Source: Caldifarciminota bacterium (lineage in GTDB: Bacteria; Hydrothermota; Hydrothermia; UBA1063; CAJXJZ01). Taken from it: a DNA stretch of 64,000 nt. The notes under the pieces were generated by a model that was not told where the DNA came from, did not search any database, and saw only the letters and a program-made list of their open reading frames with translations. The stretch spans positions 42,547 to 106,546 of the forward strand of contig JALVYB010000060.1 in NCBI GenBank assembly GCA_027038175.1, given 5' to 3'. Shown here piece by piece: positions 8,201-17,051 of the stretch (position 1 is its first letter; every line of letters begins with the position of its first letter). Both the position numbers and the translations under genes were made by a program.

Positions 8201-9838
8201 TGGGTGCCCGGTTATTTCTGGTATGGTCAAAATTCCAGTGTCCTTTCTACAGGTTCAGGACTTCATCCTGTTTGGTGGGGAGGACCTCTAATAGGTAACA
8301 ATTATACTCTCGTAAGTTCCAGTGCAACCGATTGGTCAAGCCTAGCGGGAGCAGTGTATCTTCCACTAAGCGGATATATGGAAATAACCCATCACCATCC
8401 GCAAATATCCTATTACAGACCGCAGAATTGGGCATGGCCCATTGTGGTGAGTAACAGTTCAGGTGATTATGGAAACACCAATGTTGTATATGGCGACACT
8501 ACCGTATATATAAGTGGATGGGTAGCCCTTGAAAGAACAGATTCAGCCGCCATCATACGCTCTGGTGATACAATGTGGAACTATCTATTCCTTGATAACT
8601 ATAGTAGAGGAGCTGTTTATCTTTCTGGACCTGACACATTACCTGGATGGAGTTACACCTATTACACTGATTTTGTGGATACAATACAATCAGGGAGACA
8701 CACACTCTACGTTGGTCTGGATTGGAACCATGTTATTCCGTCAAATGTTTTCAATGATTACCTCAGATACTGGGGACAGCCATACACATTCAGACCTCTC
8801 TGGAGGATGCAACCATATACTGTTTACAAATCAAAAGATCTGGCACCAGAACTATTCGGAGTCTCAGGCGGTTACAATCATCAAGCAGATATTTACAGAG
8901 TCAGAGTAAACGCACCTTCCTGGTATGTAGTTGCAATGAGAAACTATGGATATGGACAAAGCAGCGATAGTATCGACCTTGACCTGAGACTCTACACAGA
9001 CGAGCCAACAAGTTCTACAACAGGCTTTACTCACGCAGTTGAGGCATCCATGCATGGACCTGACACAATTGAGGTAATTGGAATTGCCGGTATGGATATA
9101 TCGACCTCAAGTAACTTCTGGTTTGGAGTTAACTCTTTTGGCACCATAAGAGACAGTTACTTTATTGAACTTGCCGCTCCTACATACTTCCTTGAATACA
9201 GCCCAACAGGAAGTCCTCTCGCAATTACAATGAACACAAACGATATGGCACACGTTGAAGACCTCTACATACCGGGCGGCACAGGAAATGTAAGCATTAC
9301 AGTGACTAACAAGAGTACTACACAGGATATAGCAGTTTATCTACTGGGGACCAACTACGACCCTGCAGAAGACCCATATAAGACGCTTGACGAGGCATAT
9401 GCAAAAGCAGATGCAAACGGTGCTGGAGGTGATGAAACCATTACATTCAACGTCACAACGGCCGACACCTTTGCTCTACTAATCATAAATAAAAATCCAA
9501 CACAATCCAAAGCAACATTTGACCTTGAAATCAGCAATGTAGGATCTGCCCTAAGGGTAAACGAAGATAATACGCCTGAGATAACCCATCCGATGCTCCT
9601 TGTGCAAAACCCGGTTAATCAGAATGCTGCTGCGCTGACATTTGCATTACCCGAGAAAGAACAGGTTGAGATAAATCTCTTTGACCTCTCAGGTAGAAAA
9701 GTACAATCAGTATTCAATGGAATAGCAAATGCTGGCTACCATACCTACACTCTGAGAGACCTCCGTGCAGGGATTTACTTTGTGAGCATGAGAACCAGCA
9801 ACACACACCTTGTAAGAAAATTCATCGTGATAAAGTAA
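5282..9838 (+). CDS. Large secreted subtilisin-family (S8) protease with type IX sorting domain
   Basis: 1518-residue surface or secreted serine protease. In order: signal peptide (to about 21, LPISLKAG), an inhibitor-I9-like propeptide (about 30-125), S8 catalytic domain (about 150-455) with Asp in GIMDTGSD (about 176), His in HEGHGTSC (about 213), Ser in NGTSSATPH (about 391), then long beta-rich regions including two Ca-binding-type loops (DRNGDGDGFLDPGED near 476 and YGNDNGYIDPDE near 760), CARDB-like modules, and a C-terminal Por/type IX sorting domain (about 1435-1518) with INLFDLSGRKV and RAGIYFVSM. The triad is intact. The sorting tail implies export through a type IX system and tail removal at the surface; the machinery is not in this window. 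A strong terminator follows. Confidence 0.93.
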   Translation: MKRLYALLTILLFSLPISLKAGYLHSHLVETLKNKKSNDIVRVIVHVKGYPDFSSFKENDYAGKRAYLKEYTRLTQEPIIDYIRKVYPEAKIIKQYWVFNGFVAELPKWLIEDLAARDDIDYIVDDYKIQLIQPQEYTKTAYPSGSEQVPWDRKLMNAHKAWEMGYTGKGVVLGIMDTGSDVKHPALKNKWRGIQAWDDEAYGMSTPEDHEGHGTSCSSIMVGEYNLGIAPGAKYIVVAILDSSGSGSLTGIHNGFSWIANLPDSLKPRIVSNSWGMDDWDNTEFWTDCLTWRNLGILPVFAAGNNSVAPDSQDTPGTFPTVLSVGATDKRDQILDYSGRGGAPQQSPWDSTGAWYTPDWNFHKPDVTAPADPVLAASPGGNYINDFNGTSSATPHVAGLAALILQKNPDLTLSQLYKIIRDNTYKPWAHVRDFPNDTFGWGRVDAYKALMNTPDPTTPDIFIDTVLIGDRNGDGDGFLDPGEDSIDLNIYLTNWGTTATNVQPYITYTSSSYLTINSSPAPIRTMNKYDTLAATFNVSLNASQPESSYIYLTLKITDDEGDTLYRFFHIFVPMQDKPATTDTLINDDGNASYNTGNDSHYANWDYFAEKFEVAAPCSLKAIQLYWDGTATAETLFVWHHNADYDAPDSTLWGWTLIDVNTADAWTTVTLNSPIYIGQAGYFWVGVRKSTSTAVPWQDDDAAPDGVNLSTTNRLDPSSWDDRNWWYTFMMRPIVETEPITKPKITEVTSYRIDDSEYGNDNGYIDPDEKVALYVALKNIGIAATNATAKLYCADSTTEQRVRIIDSTAYIGEIQNGDEGGTNNSDPFVIQLIDSFVEDMSGTDPSFMLVINYNYGGGGSGTDTVNFTISGPWTPKSYTEYFYPMGSGGLYLLNDAGWSYYFATFAQFGIDTLDSVYIDSVYIYGYNNGSSSKTLEFYIWDTDPVNFTPRNILYQGSVSLASGASGWQVFEVGKWVPGYFWYGQNSSVLSTGSGLHPVWWGGPLIGNNYTLVSSSATDWSSLAGAVYLPLSGYMEITHHHPQISYYRPQNWAWPIVVSNSSGDYGNTNVVYGDTTVYISGWVALERTDSAAIIRSGDTMWNYLFLDNYSRGAVYLSGPDTLPGWSYTYYTDFVDTIQSGRHTLYVGLDWNHVIPSNVFNDYLRYWGQPYTFRPLWRMQPYTVYKSKDLAPELFGVSGGYNHQADIYRVRVNAPSWYVVAMRNYGYGQSSDSIDLDLRLYTDEPTSSTTGFTHAVEASMHGPDTIEVIGIAGMDISTSSNFWFGVNSFGTIRDSYFIELAAPTYFLEYSPTGSPLAITMNTNDMAHVEDLYIPGGTGNVSITVTNKSTTQDIAVYLLGTNYDPAEDPYKTLDEAYAKADANGAGGDETITFNVTTADTFALLIINKNPTQSKATFDLEISNVGSALRVNEDNTPEITHPMLLVQNPVNQNAAALTFALPEKEQVEINLFDLSGRKVQSVFNGIANAGYHTYTLRDLRAGIYFVSMRTSNTHLVRKFIVIK

Positions 9839-9857
9839 TGCAGTCACTTTGCTAAAT

Positions 9858-9890
9858 AAAAAGGGGCGCTACGGCGCCCCTTTTTATTTC
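9858..9890 (+). terminator. Rho-independent terminator after the subtilase
   Basis: GGGGCGC-TACG-GCGCCCC stem (7 bp), extended by A5/T5 pairing and followed by TTTTTATTT. It closes the operon that starts at the PLD gene. Confidence 0.9.
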
Positions 9891-9903
9891 CCCTTCCTGG
9901 CTT

Positions 9904-9918
9904 TAAAATATAGGCATG
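9904..9918 (+). promoter_or_regulatory. -10 box placed for a leaderless transcript
   Basis: TAAAAT ends 6 bases before the ATG at 9916, and there is no Shine-Dalgarno. The gene follows a terminator, so it must have its own promoter. The -35 region is weak (T-rich, overlapping the terminator tail). Confidence 0.4.
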
Positions 9919-10791
9919 TTTGTCAAACTTTTAATACTGCTTGCTCTTTTTAAACCACAAAAGGATATTGTTATACCTCATACCGGCATAACAAAAATTC
10001 AAAATGCATGTTCAGGCAAGGGACTTTTGCTTATGATTGACAATGAATGGGCATACTATAAACAAATTGGGAAAAATGTTTTTGTAAGACGCGATATAAA
10101 CGACTCGTTATTCTGTAAAGATACATCAATACAAAAGGCTTTTAAATTTGATTTAGATGGAGATGGGAAATTCGAGAAAATCTCATACAAAAAAAACACC
10201 CTTAGAATCACAAACTACAGACTAAAAACAGAAACATACAGAAATGTGCTATCCTTTGCCTTTTATGATGCAGACAATAATGGCACGCCTGACCTTTTTT
10301 ACACTGACACAAATAAAACCCTGCATTTTTTAAGGAACACAAAATCCAATAAAAATTTCTCTTTCGTAAAAAGCAGAGAGCTATACACAATCCTATACTT
10401 TACAAAGCGGAAAAAATACACCATTACAGTCCACCCTGCCCTGCTTGAGGGTATAATACCCCTTACAGGGTGGGAAAAAACAATCTTAAAATACAAAAAC
10501 TCCACCATTGAGATTTCAAAGGGTATGGTGATAAATACTGAGAAACTTGCAAGTCCCATCGAATATGTTGACTTTATCAACGACACCCTGAAGATATCTT
10601 TTAATCTCTCTCACAATGTAACCTACAACATTTCCATAATAGGAAAGGATACTGTTAAGGTAGCCGAGGGGACCCTACCAAAAGGTGCATATAGATTTGA
10701 ATACTACGTTGGTCCCCTGAAAAAAGGAACCTATAAGGTTAAACTTTCTATCAACAAAAAAGATTTCTTTGCTGATTTTGTAGTAAAATGA
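9916..10791 (+). CDS. Exported protein with FG-GAP/VCBS-like repeats, unknown function
   Basis: 291 residues, not assigned to a known gene. A hydrophobic N-terminus (FVKLLILLALF) looks like a signal peptide. Two Asp-rich calcium-loop-like segments, FDLDGDGKFEKI and YDADNNGTPDLFY, resemble FG-GAP/VCBS repeat loops of extracellular beta-propellers. The C-terminal 80 residues look like an Ig-like beta-sandwich (IGKDTVKVAEGTLPKG). No Shine-Dalgarno is present and a -10 box sits directly upstream, predicting leaderless translation. Its stop overlaps the ATG of the nucleotidyltransferase by 4 bases, an odd pairing of an exported protein with a tRNA enzyme. Confidence 0.55.
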   Translation: MFVKLLILLALFKPQKDIVIPHTGITKIQNACSGKGLLLMIDNEWAYYKQIGKNVFVRRDINDSLFCKDTSIQKAFKFDLDGDGKFEKISYKKNTLRITNYRLKTETYRNVLSFAFYDADNNGTPDLFYTDTNKTLHFLRNTKSNKNFSFVKSRELYTILYFTKRKKYTITVHPALLEGIIPLTGWEKTILKYKNSTIEISKGMVINTEKLASPIEYVDFINDTLKISFNLSHNVTYNISIIGKDTVKVAEGTLPKGAYRFEYYVGPLKKGTYKVKLSINKKDFFADFVVK

Positions 10792-12170
10792 ACCCTGTTT
10801 CCAACCTGCCACCTGTAGTAAGGGAAATACTGTCTACATATGAGTTCTATCTTGTTGGTGGAAGCGTGAGAGATATTCTACTCGACAAAACGCCCTCTGA
10901 CTATGACCTTACAGGTTCAGACATTGCAAGAGTACTTGCCCATTTCAAAAAACATGGGAAAATCGTTCCCCTTGATGAGAAAGAAGGGGAATACAGGGTA
11001 GTCCTTAAAAACTTCTGGATTGATGTATCCAGGATGAAAGGTAAAACTATTGTTGAGGACTTACAGAAAAGAGATTTTACCATAAATAGTCTTGCTATTG
11101 ATAAAAATGGTAACATCATTGATCCCTGTGGGGGAAGAGTGGATTTAAAAAACGGTATTATAAAAACATTCAAGGAAGAGAACCTTTTAAGCGACCCGTT
11201 AAGAATACTAAGGGCATTCAGATTTTATGCCACACTTGGTTATGAAATTGAAAAAGACACCCTGACCTGGATTAAAAAACACAAAAACCTTTTGGGTAAT
11301 GTATCCGGTGAAAGAATCCATCAGGAACTTATTTTAATTCTCTCCTCTCAAAGAGTGTATGAGACCTTTAAACTCATGTGTGAGTTAAAAGTTATGGATG
11401 TGATTTTCCCCTGCGTAAAAAGACTTAGAGAAACAGCCCAGAGATACTACAATGAGCAGAACCTTCTCTATCATTCACTCATGGTTCTGAAATATCTTGA
11501 AGAGAACTTACAGAAAACAAAGGTTCACACACGTCCGGTGTTTATGCTTGGTGCATTTCTCCATGACATTGGAAAACCGCTTACAATAGCATACGATGAG
11601 GAAGGAAACACCCATTTCCACGGTCATGATAAAGAAGGTGCCCGGTTAATTGAAAAAAGACTAAAAGAATTAAAATTCTCAAACCGGGAAATAGATGATG
11701 TAAAAAAGATAATAGAATTCCACATGTATCCTCATCATCTTGCTGGTGTATCTGAGCTCACAAAGAAGGCAGTAGCCCGTTTTTTAAGAAGAACTGGCGA
11801 ATACGCCGATTTTCTGCTTTACTTTGCCGAAGCAGATGCAAAAGCCTCGCCACCGAGAGAGGGTGGGATGACGGGCTATGAAAAATTACGAAATTTGATA
11901 AAAGAAATAAGAGAGGAATCAAAGGAAAAACCTCCCAGAATCTTAACGGGATATGACCTTATAGAACTGGGCTTTGAGCCTTCACCTCTCTTTAGAGTAA
12001 TTCTTGAAGACGTAGAGGACGAATTTAAGGCGGGTACTTTGAAAAATAAGGAAGATGCTTTACAATATGTTAAAAAGAAATACAAACAGGAGGGAGCGTA
12101 TGATACACATAGTACTGGCAATAGTGCTGTCAATCCCAACAGGGATAGCACAGCACCCGGTAAGGAATAA
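10788..12170 (+). CDS. cca: CCA-adding/poly(A) polymerase-family tRNA nucleotidyltransferase with HD domain
   Basis: Class II nucleotidyltransferase that adds or repairs the 3' CCA of tRNA (a pure A-adding or poly(A) role cannot be excluded). Head domain: LVGGSVRDILLD, the metal-binding pair in SDYDLTG, RDFTINSLAI, DPLRILRAFRFYA. From about residue 245 an HD phosphohydrolase domain follows: GAFLHDIGKP, HFHGHDKEGA, IIEFHMYPHH. Length 460 fits bacterial head-plus-HD enzymes. The last 23 codons overlap the next gene, whose Shine-Dalgarno (AGGAGGGA) lies inside this coding sequence; the tail (DTHSTGNSAVNPNRDS) looks non-conserved and may just be read-through into the neighbour. Confidence 0.88.
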   Translation: MNPVSNLPPVVREILSTYEFYLVGGSVRDILLDKTPSDYDLTGSDIARVLAHFKKHGKIVPLDEKEGEYRVVLKNFWIDVSRMKGKTIVEDLQKRDFTINSLAIDKNGNIIDPCGGRVDLKNGIIKTFKEENLLSDPLRILRAFRFYATLGYEIEKDTLTWIKKHKNLLGNVSGERIHQELILILSSQRVYETFKLMCELKVMDVIFPCVKRLRETAQRYYNEQNLLYHSLMVLKYLEENLQKTKVHTRPVFMLGAFLHDIGKPLTIAYDEEGNTHFHGHDKEGARLIEKRLKELKFSNREIDDVKKIIEFHMYPHHLAGVSELTKKAVARFLRRTGEYADFLLYFAEADAKASPPREGGMTGYEKLRNLIKEIREESKEKPPRILTGYDLIELGFEPSPLFRVILEDVEDEFKAGTLKNKEDALQYVKKKYKQEGAYDTHSTGNSAVNPNRDSTAPGKE

Positions 12171-15100
12171 CTTACAACCACCAAAAAACTCTATTGCACC
12201 GACTACAGAAACTAAAAATGACTATACTCACTCTCAAATACCATCTACTTACAGAGGAAGACTGGTTCCAATAAAGTTTCATAGATATACAAAAGGGCAA
12301 ACACCTTCCAGAGAACCTCTACCGCTTTTTTCAGAGGATTTTGAAGGAACTTTTCCTCCCTCTGGCTGGCAGGTACAGTCACAGCAGACCGCAGATTCCA
12401 CATGGCATCAGGACTCAAGATGGAGCCACTCCGGAAACTACAGTGCCATTGTATGGTGGTCATACCAGGACCAGAATGAATGGCTTATTACACCAGAAGT
12501 TGAACTTACAGGTTCTTCCACGGGACACTACTACTTCTCATTCTGGACCTACGCATATAAGGGGTCCACGCAGGGAGACCATTACTATGTCCTCATGTCC
12601 ACTGACCATGGGGCAACATGGGACACACTCCTTGACTTTTCCAGTTACACAGCACCGGATACAGGATGGGTGGATACCCAGTATATTTTTGATGTATCAT
12701 CTTATGCAGGTGATACTGTGCAATTTGCCTTCCAGGCAGTTGCAACAGGCGGTCTATGGTATATATGGGCGATAGACGATGTAGAGATATCCTCACCGTT
12801 CAATCATGATGTAGCAGTTCTCCAGATAACTTCTCCAGCATCTGATACAATTTTAAACGGAACGTATCCAATAAGAGCATTATTCAAAAATAAGGGTCTT
12901 TCCACTGATACATTCACTGCAAGGGCAGTTGTGGATTCTGAAAGCGTCACAGTACTGGATACATCCTTTGATATTGTCCTTGCACCAGAAGAGGTAATAG
13001 ACACATCCTTCGGTGATTTTGATTTTACAGTTGACGGAGGACACTATACTGTTGTTATTTACGCTAACTCCTCAAACGACGAAGAGACGTCTGATAATAC
13101 ACTTGCAACAAGTATATATGCATACAACCCCCATCACGGTGGACCAGATGAATTTGGTTACACATTTTTAGATAGCGATGCCCCAACAGGTCCTTCATTC
13201 AACTGGATTGACCCAACTTCCGGCACAGAACTAACGCTGGGAGATGATGATACAGTAACCATTCATCTTCCCTTCCCGTTTAAATTCTATGATGCAACAA
13301 TAAACTCACTTATCCTCTCATCTAACGGATTCCTATCCACCTACTCCAATGGTACAGGTATTGCTAACAGAAATCTGCCAGATACAACAAGAGAGAACAT
13401 AATAGCCCCATGGTGGGATGACCAGAATCCCTCTGCACAGGGACACATTTATTATTACGTGCCATCGGATTCATCCTATGCACTCATTGCATTTGTAAAT
13501 GTTCCACACTATGGCCAGACCGATGGTAATACTTACGAGGTGATACTGTATCCAAATGGTAACATATTGATGCAGTATGAACATCTTGATACAGCATACA
13601 TAGACGGAAGCACTGTGGGTATTCAGGGAGGACACGGATACAACAACTATTATCTTTTATACACTTACAACGGTTCACCGATTTTGCCACACGACTCACT
13701 CGCAATTCTCTTTAAATATCCTGTATACAATTACCAGTTAAGCCTCACTGACATAACAGCCCCATTTATGTTTCCTCTCCATTCTTACGATAATCCTGTA
13801 ATAGATGTAACAATCAGTAACCTCGGAATAAATCAAGTAGCCAATGTGCCAGTCGTTCTTGAAGTGTGGAAAGACACAGACCTTATTATTCAATCAACCG
13901 ACTATGTATCACTTGATAGTTTTGCAACCACCACAATGAGTTTTGAAATATCCGGTCCACTTCTTTCATCCGGTAAATATGACGTTGTTGTTTATCACCA
14001 ACTTTCACAGGATGAAAGGCACGACGATGATACAATAAGAACTTACTTTTACTTAACAGATGCAACCATAGATTTTGAGAATGGGTATCCTCTGTTCAGC
14101 CTTCAAAGTGGATGGGAATGGGGTGCCCCCACATACGAGAGTGCACCCTCAGCATATAGCGGAAATTATCTTGTTGGCACAGTACTCGATGATAACTATG
14201 AAAATGACGCCAATTACATAATGGAGAGAAAGTTCGTGGTAACAGGTGCAAACCCCACTTTATTGTTCTATCACTGGTACGATATTGAATCCAGATATGA
14301 TGGAGGAAACGTTAAAATATCAAGGGATGGAGGACAGACATTCGATATACTAACTCCTATGGGAGGCTACCCGTATGATTCAATAAATGGAAATAACTCC
14401 GGTATTCCCAATGAACCTGGATTTTCTGGCCATTTGAAGAAATGGGAACTTGCAGTTTTCCCTGTCACAGGATGCAATAATGGGGATACTGTTATTATAA
14501 GATGGCAGTTTGGCTCAGATGGGTCTGTCAATTACCCTGGATGGTATATAGACGACGTGGCAGGTATTGACCTTGAACCGTATTACCCAGAGCACGACCT
14601 TATGGTTATGAATATAGGTCCTGAATCAGTGGTCGATGCAAACTCATACTTCATACCACAGATTACTGTGATGAACCAGGGTAAAAACTCTGAAGATGGT
14701 GTTCTTGTTGCAATCGTTGATTCCGAAGGGATTAATTTACAGGGACAGACCATCCAATTCCATCTCAATGCCCTTTCCAGCCAAACGTTCTATCTTGACC
14801 CTGTATTCACCGGTGAACCGGGAATATATTACCATGTTAAAGCCCATATTTTACCGGTAAGCGGAGAGGATACGACAAACAATACCCTTACAAAAACATT
14901 TGTCACTGCCAATCTTGTCAAGGCGATTGAGGTACCTGTTGCCACTACTAACCCTGACATAGATGGGATAATCAAGGATGGAGAATGGGATGATGCGATA
15001 AAAGTTGATATTTCAGACATATACGGGCAGACAGGGACAGTGGTAGAGCCTCTTTCTGCAACACTTTATATGAAACTCGACACTGTTCTGGGACGTCTAT

Positions 15101-15822
15101 TTGTAGCAGTATCTCAGAAAGTGGATTCCACCTATGACGATTATGACCAGATAGGACTATTCTTTGATGATAACAACGACGGTCTCTTCCCGGCTCCAGG
15201 TAATAACTCAGAAGGAAATTACTGGTTAGTCTATCACCCATCTGGTATAAGCTTTATCTATAGACCACTTTACAGTGATGGAACTGTTGGAGACACGGTA
15301 TCACTCAATTTCCAGAGGGGCATAGGTGGCACCAATGGGACGATTACATACGAAGCAGAAATACCACTTGGATCTCAGGATGAATATATAGGCGTAGACC
15401 CGCATGACACCATGGGATTCTTCATGTATGCTTATAACGCCTCAAACGACACATATTATGGCTGGTGGCCTCAGGACCTCTCAATGAATAACTGGAACAA
15501 ACCCGCTTACTATGGCAAGATATACATGACCGAGTGGACAGGAGTAAATGAGAAGAGGGATAACGTAAATAAATTCAGGCTGTTAACAGAGAACACGATT
15601 TTCAAAAAGAATATTTCACTCAAACTGAACGTACCAGAAAAGAGCAACATAAGGGTAAGGCTCTTTGACATTCAGGGACGTGTTGCAAAAGATAATACAT
15701 ATACACTTAGCGCAGGTACTCATACGATAAATATAGCGAGGAACCTTAAAAACGGAATTTACTTCATCCAGATAAACTCAAAAGACAACACCATCCAGCG
15801 AAAAATTCTTATAACAGAATAA
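12100..15822 (+). CDS. Large surface protein with jelly-roll, CARDB, DOMON-like and type IX sorting domains
   Basis: About 1240 residues. The start is the ATG after AGGAGGGA, giving a clean signal peptide (IHIVLAIVLSIPTGIAQ); upstream in-frame codons belong to cca. Modules in order: choice-of-anchor/MAM-type jelly roll (about 85-225, FSEDFEGTFPPSGW ... IWAIDDVEI), a CARDB-like Ig module (about 230-330), a nidogen-like segment (about 350-530, LILSSNGFLS), a second jelly roll (about 660-830), another CARDB-like module, a DOMON/CBM9-like domain (about 950-1140, DIDGIIKDGEWDDA), and a C-terminal sorting domain (IRVRLFDIQGRV ... NGIYFIQI). It is probably a surface adhesin or glycan-binding protein; I see no catalytic motif. 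A terminator follows. Confidence 0.85.
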   Translation: MIHIVLAIVLSIPTGIAQHPVRNNLQPPKNSIAPTTETKNDYTHSQIPSTYRGRLVPIKFHRYTKGQTPSREPLPLFSEDFEGTFPPSGWQVQSQQTADSTWHQDSRWSHSGNYSAIVWWSYQDQNEWLITPEVELTGSSTGHYYFSFWTYAYKGSTQGDHYYVLMSTDHGATWDTLLDFSSYTAPDTGWVDTQYIFDVSSYAGDTVQFAFQAVATGGLWYIWAIDDVEISSPFNHDVAVLQITSPASDTILNGTYPIRALFKNKGLSTDTFTARAVVDSESVTVLDTSFDIVLAPEEVIDTSFGDFDFTVDGGHYTVVIYANSSNDEETSDNTLATSIYAYNPHHGGPDEFGYTFLDSDAPTGPSFNWIDPTSGTELTLGDDDTVTIHLPFPFKFYDATINSLILSSNGFLSTYSNGTGIANRNLPDTTRENIIAPWWDDQNPSAQGHIYYYVPSDSSYALIAFVNVPHYGQTDGNTYEVILYPNGNILMQYEHLDTAYIDGSTVGIQGGHGYNNYYLLYTYNGSPILPHDSLAILFKYPVYNYQLSLTDITAPFMFPLHSYDNPVIDVTISNLGINQVANVPVVLEVWKDTDLIIQSTDYVSLDSFATTTMSFEISGPLLSSGKYDVVVYHQLSQDERHDDDTIRTYFYLTDATIDFENGYPLFSLQSGWEWGAPTYESAPSAYSGNYLVGTVLDDNYENDANYIMERKFVVTGANPTLLFYHWYDIESRYDGGNVKISRDGGQTFDILTPMGGYPYDSINGNNSGIPNEPGFSGHLKKWELAVFPVTGCNNGDTVIIRWQFGSDGSVNYPGWYIDDVAGIDLEPYYPEHDLMVMNIGPESVVDANSYFIPQITVMNQGKNSEDGVLVAIVDSEGINLQGQTIQFHLNALSSQTFYLDPVFTGEPGIYYHVKAHILPVSGEDTTNNTLTKTFVTANLVKAIEVPVATTNPDIDGIIKDGEWDDAIKVDISDIYGQTGTVVEPLSATLYMKLDTVLGRLFVAVSQKVDSTYDDYDQIGLFFDDNNDGLFPAPGNNSEGNYWLVYHPSGISFIYRPLYSDGTVGDTVSLNFQRGIGGTNGTITYEAEIPLGSQDEYIGVDPHDTMGFFMYAYNASNDTYYGWWPQDLSMNNWNKPAYYGKIYMTEWTGVNEKRDNVNKFRLLTENTIFKKNISLKLNVPEKSNIRVRLFDIQGRVAKDNTYTLSAGTHTINIARNLKNGIYFIQINSKDNTIQRKILITE

Positions 15823-15824
15823 TA

Positions 15825-15852
15825 AAAAAGGGGGCAAACGCCCCCTTTTTAT
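15825..15852 (+). terminator. Rho-independent terminator
   Basis: GGGGGC-AAAC-GCCCCC stem with preceding A-run and following TTTTTATTT; ends the cca/surface protein operon. Confidence 0.9.
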
Positions 15853-15869
15853 TTCCGCTATATTTCTTT

Positions 15870-15884
15870 TATCATTAAACAATG
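15870..15884 (+). promoter_or_regulatory. -10 box placed for a leaderless transcript
   Basis: TATCAT ends exactly 6 bases before the ATG at 15882, with no Shine-Dalgarno, and directly after a terminator. The -35 position is poor (TTTTAT). Confidence 0.45.
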
Positions 15885-17051
15885 TCCATTAAACGTTCCC
15901 CTATTTACTATCTCTCACTCTCTTATCTCTTTACTCTCTTTGTTTCTATCACAATGCAAACAATAGTCCTCGGCGTTTTTGGAATTCTATTCCTGTTTTC
16001 CATTCAAAAACGCATAGAATATATAAAAAACAGAACTGCTGTCGCATTATTTATATTTTTCTTCACAGCCCTTTTTACCTCACTTTTTTCATCTTATCCT
16101 CTTTACGCGATCAAAAAGGCCTCTGGCCTGTTTTTTGAGACCTTCTTTGCCCTTCTTTTGGGCATGTACTCAGCAGAATACAGTGAGGATATAAAAAAAT
16201 ACGCCATCCATTTTTTCGTAATATTTGCAGGGGTTGTGCTTATTCTTTACCTCATTTCACCCTATAAATTTTCCCCTCTTATTAATAGACACGGCGTATT
16301 GACAGGTTTCCTGGGTGGAAAACTCACCTACCCCGGTGTCATAACCTCATTTGGTAGTGTTATCACTGAGAAACTCTCATATAGATGTGGTATCACTATA
16401 TGCTCTGCTGCCCTTATTTTCCTTCTCACACTTGCTTTTAACGGTTCAAGAAGCTATATAGTTGGTGTATTCCTATCTGCCATTACTCTACTGGTTATTA
16501 ACATTAAAAAACTGAAAAATACCTTTATCCCAGCCCTTATACTCGGAACTTTGCTAATACTGATTATACCACAATCAAGGGCACGTATTCTAAGTATGGA
16601 ACCGGGTAGAATGGACAAAAGCATACAGATAAGATTTCATCTCTGGGAAATAGGTATGGATGTGGTTAAAAAACATCCTCTAACAGGAATTGGGTTTGAG
16701 ACATGGCCTCTTTTTGCAGATAGCATTATTAACAAAAGTGAAGATACCTTCTTAAAAAGCGTTCTTACCCAAAATAATATTGACACACGGGCAGTACGAG
16801 GACATCTGCATAATACATACCTCATGATGCTTGTAAACGGTGGCGTAATTTTGTTCGTCTCTTTTATTTACCTTATATTTACAATGCTGAAAGAGGCTTT
16901 TTTACTGGAAGACAGGATGAAATTTGCGCTTTTATTCATGCTAATTACCTTTTTCATAGCAGGCTTCTCTGAATACAATTTTTCAGATACAGAGGTTATC
17001 CATTCTGTGTTCTTCTTTACGGGCCTATACTTAGGAGGCAAAAGGTCATAA
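15882..17051 (+). CDS. O-antigen ligase/polymerase-like membrane protein (Wzy_C type)
   Basis: 389 residues with about ten hydrophobic segments. The Wzy_C/WaaL-type signature is visible: NGSRSYIVGVFLSAI near 185, a large loop (about 205-300) containing the conserved G-x-GFETWP and a HLHNTYLMMLVNGGV segment whose histidine is typical of the family, then terminal transmembrane helices. It should act at the periplasmic face of the inner membrane, joining undecaprenyl-linked glycans to lipid A core or to a protein; ligase versus polymerase cannot be told from sequence. Its stop codon overlaps the glycosyltransferase ATG by one base. Confidence 0.8.
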   Translation: MSIKRSPIYYLSLSYLFTLFVSITMQTIVLGVFGILFLFSIQKRIEYIKNRTAVALFIFFFTALFTSLFSSYPLYAIKKASGLFFETFFALLLGMYSAEYSEDIKKYAIHFFVIFAGVVLILYLISPYKFSPLINRHGVLTGFLGGKLTYPGVITSFGSVITEKLSYRCGITICSAALIFLLTLAFNGSRSYIVGVFLSAITLLVINIKKLKNTFIPALILGTLLILIIPQSRARILSMEPGRMDKSIQIRFHLWEIGMDVVKKHPLTGIGFETWPLFADSIINKSEDTFLKSVLTQNNIDTRAVRGHLHNTYLMMLVNGGVILFVSFIYLIFTMLKEAFLLEDRMKFALLFMLITFFIAGFSEYNFSDTEVIHSVFFFTGLYLGGKRS

